A stretch of 64,000 bases of DNA from JAFEDN01 sp963844565 (GCA_963844565.1 CAWJON010000002.1:1984001-2048000), one strand, 5' to 3'. Counted from the stretch's first letter, positions 38,416 to 47,638 are shown. Notes: generated by a model from the letters alone, not told the origin. Numbers and translations are program-made.

Positions 38416-39840
38416 TTAGGATTTAAAAAAAGAACTGTTGGGTCGATTGGTTTGCAACGCCCGAATTTGCGCTGGCGTCAGCGGCAAAGGATTGATGGCC
38501 GTTGCTGTCGGCGATGAATTAGCGTTAGGCGCTACTGGAATTTGAGCCGCCGTGACTGATTGAGGTAATGGGGTGGACTCAAACGGCGGTAAAATGGCTT
38601 CTTTTTCGTTATCGTGCTTTTGTCCATCGAGATAAAACCCCTTTAAAAATACAACATCGACAATCGTCCCTGCCGATAACTGAATCACCGGATGATACTG
38701 ATCGGCGCGGCGAATATTGTAATCCGCAATTTTATCCATCGCGTTGCTAACGCCTTGCGCCGCTCCGAATTTAAAAATATCCGAATTATTGACACTGCTG
38801 ACCGCGCCAGTTGGCGAAAGCGCTGTGGTTGTATATTGTGAGGCAATGCCCTGCGAAAATCCGGATAATGATCCGGCAATAAAAGCACGTTTTAACAAAG
38901 CGCCTTCGCGCCACAACGGAACACCCCGCACACCATTTTTACCTTCCGGCCCAAATACGGTTCCTTCCACCGGCAGTTCAATCACTTCACGATGATTAGG
39001 ACTGACGCAACTAAGCCTCTCTAGCCGCATCTGGCCACGTTCGGAAGAAATATCCCCAATTACCGCTGCTGTGGCGACACAATCCTTGAGATGACTCTGT
39101 TGATGATTGGGCAGTGTGCCGACGTCCAGTAGTCTAAATAACACCGGCGTAGGATTGCCTTGACTGTTAACACCGGTGGAGGCATCCGCGCCACCCAGCA
39201 TCACTGCCCGCACAAATGTGCCTGCAGGAACAAAAGACTCCGGGGTTTTGGAGGGTCGAATGACCGGCGGAATAATGGGCTGCAGCTTTGCCGGAGTTAA
39301 CTCTAAAATATCATCGCTAACGCCCACTAAAGGATGGAGTGCGGGCGACGATGGAGTGGTCACCGGGCTACTGGTGTTGACACCATTGCCCGAAGTATTG
39401 GGGGGATTAATGAACCCTGGATTAGCAGAGTTTAATTTTTCCTGTAAGGATTTGAGTTGCATTTGCAGCGTTTGCAAGGCTTCACTTTGCGATTGATTCG
39501 TTTGTTCCTGGGTTGTTTTTTGTTGCGCGATGAACTGTAACTGTTTCTGAAGTTCTGAATTCGTTTTTTGCGTTTTATTCAGTTCGGCTTGCGTACGTTC
39601 CATCCAAAGACCCGCACTATCCACATGCGTCGTTGGATTGTCGATTTGAAACTGCGTGGCATATTTTCGCTTACCCTGTGACTGTGAATTCGCATGATCT
39701 GATAGGAATGAATAAAAAACCCAGCCTATTAATGCGACAGCGATCACGGCAATCGCCAGGTGCTTTTGTTGTTTTTTCTTGACTCGGCTGGGTTGCGTGT
39801 CAACTTCTGATGGATGCGAATGATCGGATTTTTTAAACAT
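38416..39840 (-). CDS. traB: TraB (VirB10-type) core-complex protein
   Basis: A 474-residue protein spanning the envelope: cytoplasmic start, one membrane helix (about residues 27-47), a coiled coil (70-140), a Pro/Ser/Thr-rich periplasmic linker, and the VirB10-like C-terminal barrel (VPAGTFVRAVMLGGADAST, LSAGTIVDVVFLKGF). It overlaps traK by 8 bases. Confidence 0.94.
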   Translation of the reverse strand: MFKKSDHSHPSEVDTQPSRVKKKQQKHLAIAVIAVALIGWVFYSFLSDHANSQSQGKRKYATQFQIDNPTTHVDSAGLWMERTQAELNKTQKTNSELQKQLQFIAQQKTTQEQTNQSQSEALQTLQMQLKSLQEKLNSANPGFINPPNTSGNGVNTSSPVTTPSSPALHPLVGVSDDILELTPAKLQPIIPPVIRPSKTPESFVPAGTFVRAVMLGGADASTGVNSQGNPTPVLFRLLDVGTLPNHQQSHLKDCVATAAVIGDISSERGQMRLERLSCVSPNHREVIELPVEGTVFGPEGKNGVRGVPLWREGALLKRAFIAGSLSGFSQGIASQYTTTALSPTGAVSSVNNSDIFKFGAAQGVSNAMDKIADYNIRRADQYHPVIQLSAGTIVDVVFLKGFYLDGQKHDNEKEAILPPFESTPLPQSVTAAQIPVAPNANSSPTATAINPLPLTPAQIRALQTNRPNSSFFKS

Positions 39841-40663
39841 GACTGACCACCTTAATCATTTGAATCGATTGTTGAGGGAGTAAAGTTGTTTTCTTTAAAT
39901 AAATGGCGCGATCACCGGCCTGGAATAATTCATTCTCAGTGATGGTCACTGTCTTTCGAGAATGATTGGTGATTTGATAAATATCCACATTCAAATGAGC
40001 GCCGATATAACGATCCGTTAATTTCAGGTTTAATTGAGAGCCAACAGTAAATGCTTTGGGTTTATTGAGCGTAAACTGCGTATAACCAGCCGGACTTTTT
40101 TGATGAATGATGGCATCAACTAAGCGGATTAAAGTCTGGGAATAAACATCGCTGGTTTCCCAGACTTTTGCCGCTTCCGTGACTGACTCTTGTGGTTTGA
40201 TCACTAACATATCAGCCTGTTGGTGATATTTTGGGGTTAAATTCAACACATAATGATGTCCCTGTTCCGTGCTGATAAATAAATAAAAAGGCTTGAGGGC
40301 ATGGATTGGTTTCGAGTGTTTTTTACAGGATTTTTTGTAATGGTTTTTGGTTCCCTGTTTATTTTTAGGTATGGGACAAGTTTTCGTGATTTTGTCAGCA
40401 GTGATCACGGGTTTTATAAACACCGCGCCTTGAACAGTATCGTTACTGATCGTATAAGCGCCTGCCGTTCCTCTTAATAAAGTAATACGATCACCGCTGA
40501 CCGCAATGCGAGTCATTTCTGAGGCTGCTATATCGGCTGAAATTTTCGCATTATTTTCCACAATAATTGTTTGCGCTTGCGCGGGCGTCAACCCAGCCCA
40601 GGCTGAAAACGCCATGAGAGATATTGTTAACCCTAAATGAGTTTTAATAAGCTTTTTAAGCAT
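39833..40663 (-). CDS. traK: TraK (VirB9-type) core-complex secretin-like protein
   Basis: A 276-residue periplasmic protein with a signal peptide (cleavage after SAWA, residue 23) and beta-rich sequence including a TraK-type QTIIVENNAKISADIA start. An insert of basic residues with two cysteines lies near 100-115. It overlaps traE and traB by 8 bases each. Confidence 0.9.
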   Translation of the reverse strand: MLKKLIKTHLGLTISLMAFSAWAGLTPAQAQTIIVENNAKISADIAASEMTRIAVSGDRITLLRGTAGAYTISNDTVQGAVFIKPVITADKITKTCPIPKNKQGTKNHYKKSCKKHSKPIHALKPFYLFISTEQGHHYVLNLTPKYHQQADMLVIKPQESVTEAAKVWETSDVYSQTLIRLVDAIIHQKSPAGYTQFTLNKPKAFTVGSQLNLKLTDRYIGAHLNVDIYQITNHSRKTVTITENELFQAGDRAIYLKKTTLLPQQSIQMIKVVSHV

Positions 40664-41273
40664 GAGAACTGTCCTCCTGAGTGATGGTCTGTTTTGATTC
40701 TTTTAGTTCATTGGTTTTGTCCGTTATTTCCTGAAACGATTGCAGCCAGAGTCGGCCTTGTGAGTATCGGAAACTGAGACGATAACTGAGGCGTTGCACA
40801 GGCAGTGGCATATTGCTCACCGTGGCACTGAAATCACCACTAATTTCTGCGGTGAGATGTGAAACATCAATGGAAATATCGACCGGATAAAAAATTAAGC
40901 TGGTGTGGGTTTTAGCTAAATGATCTGCTTCCTCTACTAATTCATTCTTTAACTCTCCATAATAAGCTGGATCGGTATAGCGCAATAGCATCTCTCGTTG
41001 ATATTCCGCGCTGCTCGGCGTCATATTTAAACGTAATTGCACGAGAAAAGACGATATTTGCGATAAGTATTCCGGTGATACAGTTTGTGAATTCACCCAG
41101 AAGGCTTGCTGTATAACGGGCGGCACAATGACAATCCGCTCACGATTAACCATTCGACAAACACAAATGACCAGGATGAGACTGATCACCGCCAAAGCTG
41201 CCGCTAACACCAGGTAACCATTCCGCTGTGCGATTAAATTTTGTAATCGAGATTTATACTGCGTGATTTCCAT
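40656..41273 (-). CDS. traE: TraE (VirB5/VirB8-like position) mating-pair protein
   Basis: The start at 41273 (MEITQYKSRL) follows GGAGAGCATTT; a longer frame from 41342 has no site. The 205-residue protein has one membrane helix (about residues 21-41) and the TraE periplasmic domain (ERIVIVPP, FWVNSQTVSPEYL). In F-type systems TraE takes the VirB8 role at the inner membrane. Confidence 0.93.
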   Translation of the reverse strand: MEITQYKSRLQNLIAQRNGYLVLAAALAVISLILVICVCRMVNRERIVIVPPVIQQAFWVNSQTVSPEYLSQISSFLVQLRLNMTPSSAEYQREMLLRYTDPAYYGELKNELVEEADHLAKTHTSLIFYPVDISIDVSHLTAEISGDFSATVSNMPLPVQRLSYRLSFRYSQGRLWLQSFQEITDKTNELKESKQTITQEDSSHA

Positions 41274-41287
41274 AAATGCTCTCCAGG

Positions 41288-41575
41288 TTAACCAATGAGT
41301 TCCCGCCAATAAGACGGCGGCGTGGCTTTCAACTTCACACACGAGGGCAAATGCCAGTACAACCAGTGATAAATAAAATAATGCCCTTGTTCGCCTTTCA
41401 TTTTTTTAACGCCGAATATCCCGGCGCTGCCTACGATCATGCCCCACACCGGACTATTAAACACCAGCATTAAGATAAGAAACGGCGCTAAAAACAGGAT
41501 GAGTTCGTCCATCGTCCACAGCATGAATTTAAACGGTTCATCCAGCGTTTGCGGAATGCGATATCCCTGACTCAT
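41288..41575 (-). CDS. traL: TraL (VirB3-type) protein
   Basis: A 95-residue inner-membrane protein. IPQTLDEPFKFMLWTMDEL is the TraL signature, followed by two membrane segments (residues 24-40 and 43-58). The start overlaps the traA stop by four bases. Confidence 0.93.
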   Translation of the reverse strand: MSQGYRIPQTLDEPFKFMLWTMDELILFLAPFLILMLVFNSPVWGMIVGSAGIFGVKKMKGEQGHYFIYHWLYWHLPSCVKLKATPPSYWRELIG

Positions 41576-41922
41576 GCGCTTTCTCCAGCAATCGACAGAA
41601 TAATGTTGAAGAAAATCGACACCACCACGATGCCGGTCAACACCAATAAATTCTTGGTTTTCATATAAGCGGCCAAGCCTAAAATACCTTCGGCGGCGTA
41701 AATATATTTTTTACCTGTGCCGGTGAGGGTCTCCCACAAGCTGGCGTCAGTGCCTGCTAAAATATCGGTACCGTCTGCCAGAGCTGAACCCCACAGACCG
41801 ATTAAACTCACCAGTAAAAAAAGACGGACGGTGGCCAGACTGTTAGGCTGGCACAATGCACACCATAGCCGATAGCTCATCGTCTGGCTGATTCTTTTGA
41901 ATTGCTGAATTGTGTTATTCAT
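41572..41922 (-). CDS. traA: TraA F-type pilin precursor
   Basis: The start at 41922 (AGGA nine bases upstream) gives a 116-residue prepilin with a long leader; cleavage after GSALA (residue 49) leaves a mature pilin of about 67 residues, close to F pilin (70), with two hydrophobic helices and a short basic loop (KTKN). A frame from 41988 would add an unlikely N-terminus inside the upstream gene. It overlaps that upstream gene by 8 bases. Confidence 0.88.
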   Translation of the reverse strand: MNNTIQQFKRISQTMSYRLWCALCQPNSLATVRLFLLVSLIGLWGSALADGTDILAGTDASLWETLTGTGKKYIYAAEGILGLAAYMKTKNLLVLTGIVVVSIFFNIILSIAGESA

Positions 41923-42283
41923 ATTTCTGATTCCTGTGTTTTTTAACTTTTCCTCGATTTTGCAATCGAAGTGCCGATAACTGTTCATATTTCCAGTGCA
42001 AGGGTTTAAAGTGTTTAGCGCCTAATTTCTCCATCCTTGTCAAACAAGCCACTTCATACTCGGCGCGGGCTGCTTTAATTTCTTGTGAAAAAGCAACGCA
42101 CTTTTGACGATAATGGTCGTTACAGACTGCATGACTATTTTCTCCCTCGTTTTTCCAACGCCAAAACCATTTCATTCCAATTCCGGCATATCGCGCCGCG
42201 AGTTCATAACTCGCACCTATCCGCAGAGCCTGAGCTATTTTTTTCTGGACACTTTCTGTCAACTCATGATCCTGACTCTCCAT
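41915..42283 (-). CDS. Terminase small-subunit-like HTH protein
   Basis: A 122-residue basic protein whose first 50 residues (SVQKKIAQALRIGASYELAARYAGIGMKWFWRW) look like the helix-turn-helix of phage terminase small subunits. The rest is helical and ends in a basic tail. It sits between the ParB-methyltransferase gene (20-base overlap) and traA (8-base overlap), so it is translated with the pilus operon. Perhaps a phage-derived DNA-binding regulator; not a known tra gene. Confidence 0.6.
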   Translation of the reverse strand: MESQDHELTESVQKKIAQALRIGASYELAARYAGIGMKWFWRWKNEGENSHAVCNDHYRQKCVAFSQEIKAARAEYEVACLTRMEKLGAKHFKPLHWKYEQLSALRLQNRGKVKKHRNQKYE

Positions 42284-43511
42284 AACGGACGCCTTGTTGC
42301 GCTGATACTGAATCGAATGTCCGGTCAGTGCCGGACAACCTCGCCGCTTTGCCAGTGTGTTGCTGCCAGCGGCGCACTGTCACGTCTACATAAGTAGGCA
42401 TGACCTCCAAAACATACGCCTGGCGGTGCGCATGCTCTGCTGCGATCAGTGTGGATCCGGATCCGCCAAACATATCCAGCACCCGATCGCCGACTAGACT
42501 GCTGTTGTGCAGCGCTCGTTGTACCAGCGCGAGAGGCTTCATGGTGGGATGAAGGTCACAAGACAGCGGTTTATCGAAAGGCCAGAGCGTACTTTGCGAG
42601 TGATCCCCGTACCACACATCCGTTTGGCCTTTGCGGTAAGCGTAGAAAATGGGTTCATGCTGCGTTTTGTAACGACTCCGGTTCAATACAAAATGATTTT
42701 TTGCCCAGATGATCTGGGAACGTATGAGTAAATGGTTGGATTCCAACGCCTGTTTGACTAAATCCTGAAATTGAGAGGCATGGCAGACATACCAGGAGGC
42801 TGCCGGGTTGACCACAGTCACCGCACTGGCGAAAGCGGTTTGTAAAAATTGGAGATATTTCTCCGGATTCATATTGTCATTTTGAATACGACGTCCCTTG
42901 AAAGCGCCGTGTTCCTGAAGATAATCGACGTTGTAGGGCGGATCGGTAAATACCATATCGGCTTTAGCGCCATTCATTAATTGAGCTAAATTATCCGATG
43001 AAGTGGCATCACCGCACATCAGGCGATGACGTTCCAGTTCCCAAATATCACCCGGTTGACTGACTGCACTATTTTGCGGCGTCAACCAGTCTGCTGATTC
43101 TTCGTCCGGTTCTGATAATGTGCCGAGTAATTTGGTTAATTCAATTTCACTGAAGGCTGTTAATGACAAGTCCACGTCCAGTTCTTTTAATGATTCCAGT
43201 TCCTGGCGTAATAAATCTGAATCCCATTCAGCTTCTTCACTCAGCCGATTATCGGCAATGCGATAAGCTTTGACTTGTTCGGGTGTGAGATGGTGCGCAA
43301 TAATAACCGGTATTTTTTCCATCTTTAATTTTTTAGCCGCCAGCCAGCGCGTGTGACCCGCAATAATAATATGGTCTTTATCCACCACAATCACTTGTTG
43401 CCAGCCATAGGTTTTTAAACTATCAGCCACCTTGTCAACGGCTTTCGCGTTTTTACGCGGATTCCGTTCATAAGGTCGAAGATCATCAATTAAAAACCAT
43501 TGCATGTCCAT
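42264..43511 (-). CDS. ParB-like domain fused to a DNA methyltransferase
   Basis: The start at 43511 follows ATGGAG by nine bases; the alternative at 43526 has no site. Residues 5-95 are a ParB/Srx-type nuclease domain (LRPYERNPRKN, IIAGHTRWLAAKKL). Residues 150-400 are an adenine- or N4-cytosine methyltransferase with DPPYNVDY (catalytic) and FGGSGSTLIA (AdoMet binding). Phages and ICEs use such fusions, probably to modify their own DNA against restriction. It is the first gene of the tra operon, directly below the iteron arrays, so the mark could be laid down just before transfer (inference). Confidence 0.88.
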   Translation of the reverse strand: MDMQWFLIDDLRPYERNPRKNAKAVDKVADSLKTYGWQQVIVVDKDHIIIAGHTRWLAAKKLKMEKIPVIIAHHLTPEQVKAYRIADNRLSEEAEWDSDLLRQELESLKELDVDLSLTAFSEIELTKLLGTLSEPDEESADWLTPQNSAVSQPGDIWELERHRLMCGDATSSDNLAQLMNGAKADMVFTDPPYNVDYLQEHGAFKGRRIQNDNMNPEKYLQFLQTAFASAVTVVNPAASWYVCHASQFQDLVKQALESNHLLIRSQIIWAKNHFVLNRSRYKTQHEPIFYAYRKGQTDVWYGDHSQSTLWPFDKPLSCDLHPTMKPLALVQRALHNSSLVGDRVLDMFGGSGSTLIAAEHAHRQAYVLEVMPTYVDVTVRRWQQHTGKAARLSGTDRTFDSVSAQQGVRYGESGS

Positions 43512-43611
43512 TGAGAAAAACTCCATTGCTGTTTATTTTTTCGGAAGATTTTGTCTTCACGCTTGCAAAGAATCATCTCAGAAAAATATTCAAATGGACA
43601 CGTAATCAGGG

Positions 43612-43783
43612 GCTAAAAATTTCCCGATCGATAGCCAAAAATTGCCTGATTTAACGCTAAAAGTTCCCGACGGTTAACAACAATCAATCACTTACACAAT
43701 GTTTTTTTCAAAAAAATCGCGTTTTCGGGAAATTTTAGCTATCGGATCGGGAAATTTTTAAGGGTTGGTCGGGAAAAATTCGC
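43612..43783. repeat. Two facing arrays of three 22-bp-spaced iterons
   Basis: Three direct copies of a 15-16-base box, consensus GCTAAAAATTTCCCGA, start at 43612, 43634 (weaker) and 43656. Three inverted copies (consensus TCGGGAAATTTTTAGC) start at 43725, 43747 and 43769. Every step within an array is exactly 22 bases, two helical turns. A 54-base AT-rich segment lies between. The block separates the leftward tra operon from the rightward gene at 43851, so it is either a shared operator or an iteron-type replication origin. Confidence 0.75.
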
Positions 43784-43850
43784 AGGAGTATTACGTGTTA
43801 TTTTCTGTGAATTTATGGCAGGCTGTAAAAAAACACAGGATATGATGTCA

Positions 43851-44081
43851 ATGAATGAAGCACTTAAAAAAGACGAAAAAACAGGGATTAAATCCCAGAA
43901 GAAAAATCATTTATTGAATGATCAGTCCTTTGAGGCGCTGACGAAACTGCAAAAAGAAATCGTCCGTGAAACAGGATGGATGCCTTCTCTCAACAAATTA
44001 GTCAACGCTCTCGTCAATACCAAAACACTTTTATATCTAAAAAAAATCATGCTGACCACGGTGAAAGATCGTCAACCATAA
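43851..44081 (+). CDS. Small DNA-binding candidate beside the iterons
   Basis: A 76-residue lysine-rich protein (a frame from 43815 is longer, but AGGATATGATGTCA suits the later ATGs). The stretch LLNDQSFEALTKLQKEIVRETGWMPSLNKLVNALV could form two helices after a strand, as in ribbon-helix-helix proteins. It is transcribed away from the tra operon, with the iterons between, so it is a fair candidate for the protein that binds them. Not recognised otherwise. Confidence 0.5.
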   Translation: MNEALKKDEKTGIKSQKKNHLLNDQSFEALTKLQKEIVRETGWMPSLNKLVNALVNTKTLLYLKKIMLTTVKDRQP

Positions 44082-44142
44082 CGATTGAACTCCGAATTTA
44101 TCTCAGCCGATTTTAAAACTAACCAACCCGACATTCATGTTG

Positions 44143-44165
44143 CCTGAACATCATCAGGTCTTTTT
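44143..44165 (+). terminator. Weak hairpin with T-run after the small gene
   Basis: CCTGA (44143-44147) pairs with TCAGG (44154-44158), followed by TCTTTTT. The stem is short; it could partly separate the 43851 gene from the 44200 gene. Confidence 0.35.
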
Positions 44166-44199
44166 GATCATTTTTTTAAAATCATTCAGGAGAATTATT

Positions 44200-45090
44200 A
44201 TGTCTAAACTCATTCAAGCGTTAATCAATCTAGAGCATCCACAACGTCATGCGCCGTTTTCGCAGGAAGCTTCGCTGGTTGTCGAAATCAATCGTCTTTA
44301 TCAAGAAGCGACTCAGGAAATGTGGCAAAAGCGCGAGGGTTTTTCGCAACAACATTGGGTGACTGATTCAAAAATAGCTGGGTCTATTCAAACCCGCATT
44401 ACCGCAGAATTGGATAAAATGAACTTGCATCGGCTGGCAGATTATAAGCGAATTCAAGCAGCGATTGTTAATTGGGATATACAAAAAACACAAAGCCAGG
44501 CAAATCCCAAAGCCGTCTTAGCCGTTAAAAAAGCACTGCTGGCCTGTACCGCCGATGCCCGAAAAAAACAAAAGTTATATCGGGCATGCAGTGAATATAA
44601 AGCGCATTTAGCTGCCGATATTCGTTCGACACTCACGGATATTCTACCCAATGTATCGCGTCAAAATGGTTTTCACTTACCGGAACCCACGACTTCCTTT
44701 AAAAAACCACTCCGCCCTGGAGAAAAGCCCTCTATTTTAGATGAGTTTCTGGCTCAAGACGCCAAGTCTTCTACTGTTCAACCCATTATTCAGAAGAATC
44801 CCAGCTTAAGCCAGGCCATTCAAAAATATCAAGCGGTCACCACTTTACAACGCACGCTGCTGACTCATAAACCTGCCACAGCACAAATCGAAGAATTTAA
44901 GCAAACCCTGCAACGGGAAAAAACCTGTATTGAAGCGCACCGCGATAGTTGGGGCATCCGGTTTTTAAAGAAAGTGACGGCAGTGATGACACTGGGAGCA
45001 GCCGTGGCATTGGGTATTTTCAGCGTGAAAGGTAAAGAAACCAGTAAAGCTTTAAATAAAATGCTCACCCCAACACCACGATCCCGTTAA
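44200..45090 (+). CDS. Helical hypothetical protein, paralogue of the 45148 gene (296 aa)
   Basis: The start at 44200 follows CAGGAGAATTATT. Mostly helical. Two blocks recur in the next gene: ARKKQKLYRACSEYKAHLAADI near 135-155, and a C-terminal FLKKVTAVMTLG-like segment preceded by an I-x-x-HRDS motif. A hydrophobic stretch lies near residues 262-280, followed by a basic end. The RDS...FLKxV type C-terminus recalls proteins of Legionella and Coxiella, some of them secreted effectors, but this is memory of a pattern and not evidence of secretion. Confidence 0.65.
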   Translation: MSKLIQALINLEHPQRHAPFSQEASLVVEINRLYQEATQEMWQKREGFSQQHWVTDSKIAGSIQTRITAELDKMNLHRLADYKRIQAAIVNWDIQKTQSQANPKAVLAVKKALLACTADARKKQKLYRACSEYKAHLAADIRSTLTDILPNVSRQNGFHLPEPTTSFKKPLRPGEKPSILDEFLAQDAKSSTVQPIIQKNPSLSQAIQKYQAVTTLQRTLLTHKPATAQIEEFKQTLQREKTCIEAHRDSWGIRFLKKVTAVMTLGAAVALGIFSVKGKETSKALNKMLTPTPRSR

Positions 45091-45147
45091 TCCGGTAATA
45101 ACTATTTTTTAATGTGACTCTATTTTCAAATTTAAAGGAGAATTTTT

Positions 45148-46053
45148 ATGAAAAACCTGCAAAAGCTGTTATTCAACGCTCAACGCGAATCAGTTAAAAA
45201 TAAGCTGGATGTCAATATCAGTCTGGCATTGGATGATAAAGTGAAGCAATTGTACGACCAAGCCTCAGTGAATGCACAACGGCGCTTACGCAATAAAAAA
45301 GAGGGTTCCGCTTCACAAAAAAATACATTATTGATCGAGGAATTCACTGTTTTACTCACCCAGCACTGTGACAAATCGGATTTATTGGATCCCGTGAAAT
45401 ACGAAGCGCTGAGTCTATCGGTGCAACGCTGGTGTCCGTGGGAAGTCGAGAGCCAAATGTCTGGTCAACTGGCTCGGCAATTGTTGATCTCGATGTTACC
45501 GCAGGCGCGTAAAAAACAACAGTTACTGCAGATTTGTGATCAGTTTAAATCGCATTTGGCGGCTGATATTGAGAGCGGCCTGAAGGATCAATATCCAAAA
45601 GTCTATGCTGAATACAAAGCGCAAGCGCCGCAAAGCTTTGGCGGCCCGACATTACCGACTGGAAAACCAACGACACTCAGTTTCGATCCTTGTCGTCCTC
45701 TGGATCGATTACTGAGTGAATCAGCCGCCGAGCTAAAAAAACCCAGTGACGCTTTGTCCGGTGCGATAACCCATTATCGAATCGTCCGTCAACTCGAGGA
45801 AAAACTGCAAAATCCCATTAAACCCGTGGAGCGGCAATTACAGGATTTTCGACAGGAGTTTTCCAAACAAAAACCCGTCATTGAAAAAAATCCGGATAGT
45901 GCTGCCGTTCAGTTTATCAAACGCGTCGTCAATACGCTCTCCAAAGGATTGATGCAAAAACTGGGTTTTTGGCAGGTGAAAGGGCAGGCAGCGGCTCAAA
46001 AGATTGCCGATAAGCTGGCGATCCCGACAACGCCTGGATTAAAAGGAGGTTGA
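45148..46053 (+). CDS. Helical hypothetical protein, paralogue of the 44200 gene (301 aa)
   Basis: Shares with its upstream neighbour ARKKQQLLQICDQFKSHLAADI near residues 115-136, the ALSGAITHYRIVRQLEEKL segment, and the terminal IEKNPDSAAVQFIKRVV block. The start follows AAGGAGAATTTTT. Between the shared blocks the sequences differ strongly, so the duplication is old. Same strand, 57 bases after its paralogue, so likely one transcript with it and the 46122 gene. Confidence 0.65.
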   Translation: MKNLQKLLFNAQRESVKNKLDVNISLALDDKVKQLYDQASVNAQRRLRNKKEGSASQKNTLLIEEFTVLLTQHCDKSDLLDPVKYEALSLSVQRWCPWEVESQMSGQLARQLLISMLPQARKKQQLLQICDQFKSHLAADIESGLKDQYPKVYAEYKAQAPQSFGGPTLPTGKPTTLSFDPCRPLDRLLSESAAELKKPSDALSGAITHYRIVRQLEEKLQNPIKPVERQLQDFRQEFSKQKPVIEKNPDSAAVQFIKRVVNTLSKGLMQKLGFWQVKGQAAAQKIADKLAIPTTPGLKGG

Positions 46054-46121
46054 TCGACAACCTCTTTGAACAGTCATTATTTAAATCTCACTCTTTTCCA
46101 GTCAGTTAATGGAGACAACCC

Positions 46122-47486
46122 ATGAAAAATTTAGACTATTTGTACCATCGTGCCAAAACAGCGATCCATGCGTCACATTATCAACCTTTTTTAGAGACCC
46201 CAGATCGAGAGAATATTCTCTTAGCCCAGAAAAAAAAATCGGTTAAGGATTTACTCTTTATTCTACAGCATGTAGCGCTGAAAGCGATCCAAAAATTAAG
46301 TCAATCCTACTGTTTTTTAGGCGAAATCAAATGGCAGACCGCTTTTGCAAAATACGAATCTCAGCTTAAAAATCCAAACCTCGGTGTTTATGAACTCTGC
46401 ATTGCACTGTGTCAGGTCGATGATCTCATCGAAATCGCCAGTGTGATGCAAACTGTCCGGAAAGATATCTGGGAGATGGCCAAACGCCAGGCCATATTAT
46501 CAGGGGAGTGGGAGCAGAAATATACTGAAATTCAAAAGAATTATTTGGAGCGCCGTGAGGCGTTAGTGACTTTAGAAAATCAGGTGAGACAGATCAGCAA
46601 AACCTATTCACAATTAACGGGACAATCTCACTTAACGGAGTGTTCTTCTGATTTTGTGATTACTCAATCGGTTCCCAGAGAATTACCCACCTACCATCGA
46701 GCCACTCCTAACACACGATTTTCAGAAAATCATATTAAACATCTGATTCGTGTTGAAGGTAGCGCACGTATTGTTTATCAGGATTTGGCGCGTGAAGCGA
46801 CTAAACCTTCAATCACTGAAAAATTAAGTGATGAAATTCAGTCAGGTCGGCAACGCCTCAATACCAAAGCGGAAAAAATTCTCAAAACCGCTGAGGATCT
46901 CCGCCAAAAAATTCAGCGAGATTCGTCCAGGCTGATTGAGCATCGTACTCAAACCCTGCTGGTGCATGCTAATCGCATAGAACAATTATCTATCACTTTA
47001 GAAAAAGTGATTCAGCTACTCAATCACTATTTAGTCCATCATCCACGCACACAAAAACAAGCCACAGGGAAGCAAACTCAACTACTGGTCTTGATAGTGA
47101 ATGAAGCTAAAGTGACTCAGGACTATCTTCAACAGTCACCAAAAATCATTAATGCACAGCAAGTACAGCATCACATCTTAACTATGGAACAGCACCGCAA
47201 AGAGTATGCAAAAACCCTTACTGGCTGGGGAAGTTTTTTTGGGAGAAGCTTGTCTATCCATCAACAACACGCAAGCATCAATCAGGCTATGCAGAGCCAT
47301 CTGGCAGAATTAACCGTCCCGGCTTGCGGTTTACAGGATCGACAAGGCATTGCTACCGTTGAGCAAATCAAAAATCAACAGACCGTCGGCCAAAAACTTG
47401 CTCATCAAACCGATCAAATCCATGCCGAAACTAAAAAAATTCAGGAACTGAGCCATGATTTTGGGTCAATCCACTGCCAACCCTAA
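46122..47486 (+). CDS. Coiled-coil hypothetical protein (454 aa)
   Basis: Not recognised. Nearly all helical, Gln/Lys/Glu-rich, with coiled-coil-like heptads around residues 130-165 and 225-300; there are no membrane segments and no signal peptide. The opening MKNL...AK resembles that of the 45148 product, and a GWGSFFGRSLS block appears late. The start follows GGAGACAACCC. Third gene of the rightward set; its product may assemble with the two paralogues. Nothing recognisable is seen in 47487-47638. Confidence 0.6.
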   Translation: MKNLDYLYHRAKTAIHASHYQPFLETPDRENILLAQKKKSVKDLLFILQHVALKAIQKLSQSYCFLGEIKWQTAFAKYESQLKNPNLGVYELCIALCQVDDLIEIASVMQTVRKDIWEMAKRQAILSGEWEQKYTEIQKNYLERREALVTLENQVRQISKTYSQLTGQSHLTECSSDFVITQSVPRELPTYHRATPNTRFSENHIKHLIRVEGSARIVYQDLAREATKPSITEKLSDEIQSGRQRLNTKAEKILKTAEDLRQKIQRDSSRLIEHRTQTLLVHANRIEQLSITLEKVIQLLNHYLVHHPRTQKQATGKQTQLLVLIVNEAKVTQDYLQQSPKIINAQQVQHHILTMEQHRKEYAKTLTGWGSFFGRSLSIHQQHASINQAMQSHLAELTVPACGLQDRQGIATVEQIKNQQTVGQKLAHQTDQIHAETKKIQELSHDFGSIHCQP

Positions 47487-47638
47487 TATATCGAATTCAT
47501 CGGCAGTGGCAGCCTATCAACTAGGCCGTTCATTTATCAGTATCGATATTTTAGAATAAGACTGCCGTATTACCATAAATAGTCTGAATGAAATAAATAA
47601 TTATGAATTAGATTCTCTCATCAAAGGCTAATTCTTTA

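Noticed and set aside
43612..43783. The iteron block as a CRISPR array
   Set aside because: The units are 15-16 bases at 22-base steps, with half of them inverted and no cas genes nearby.
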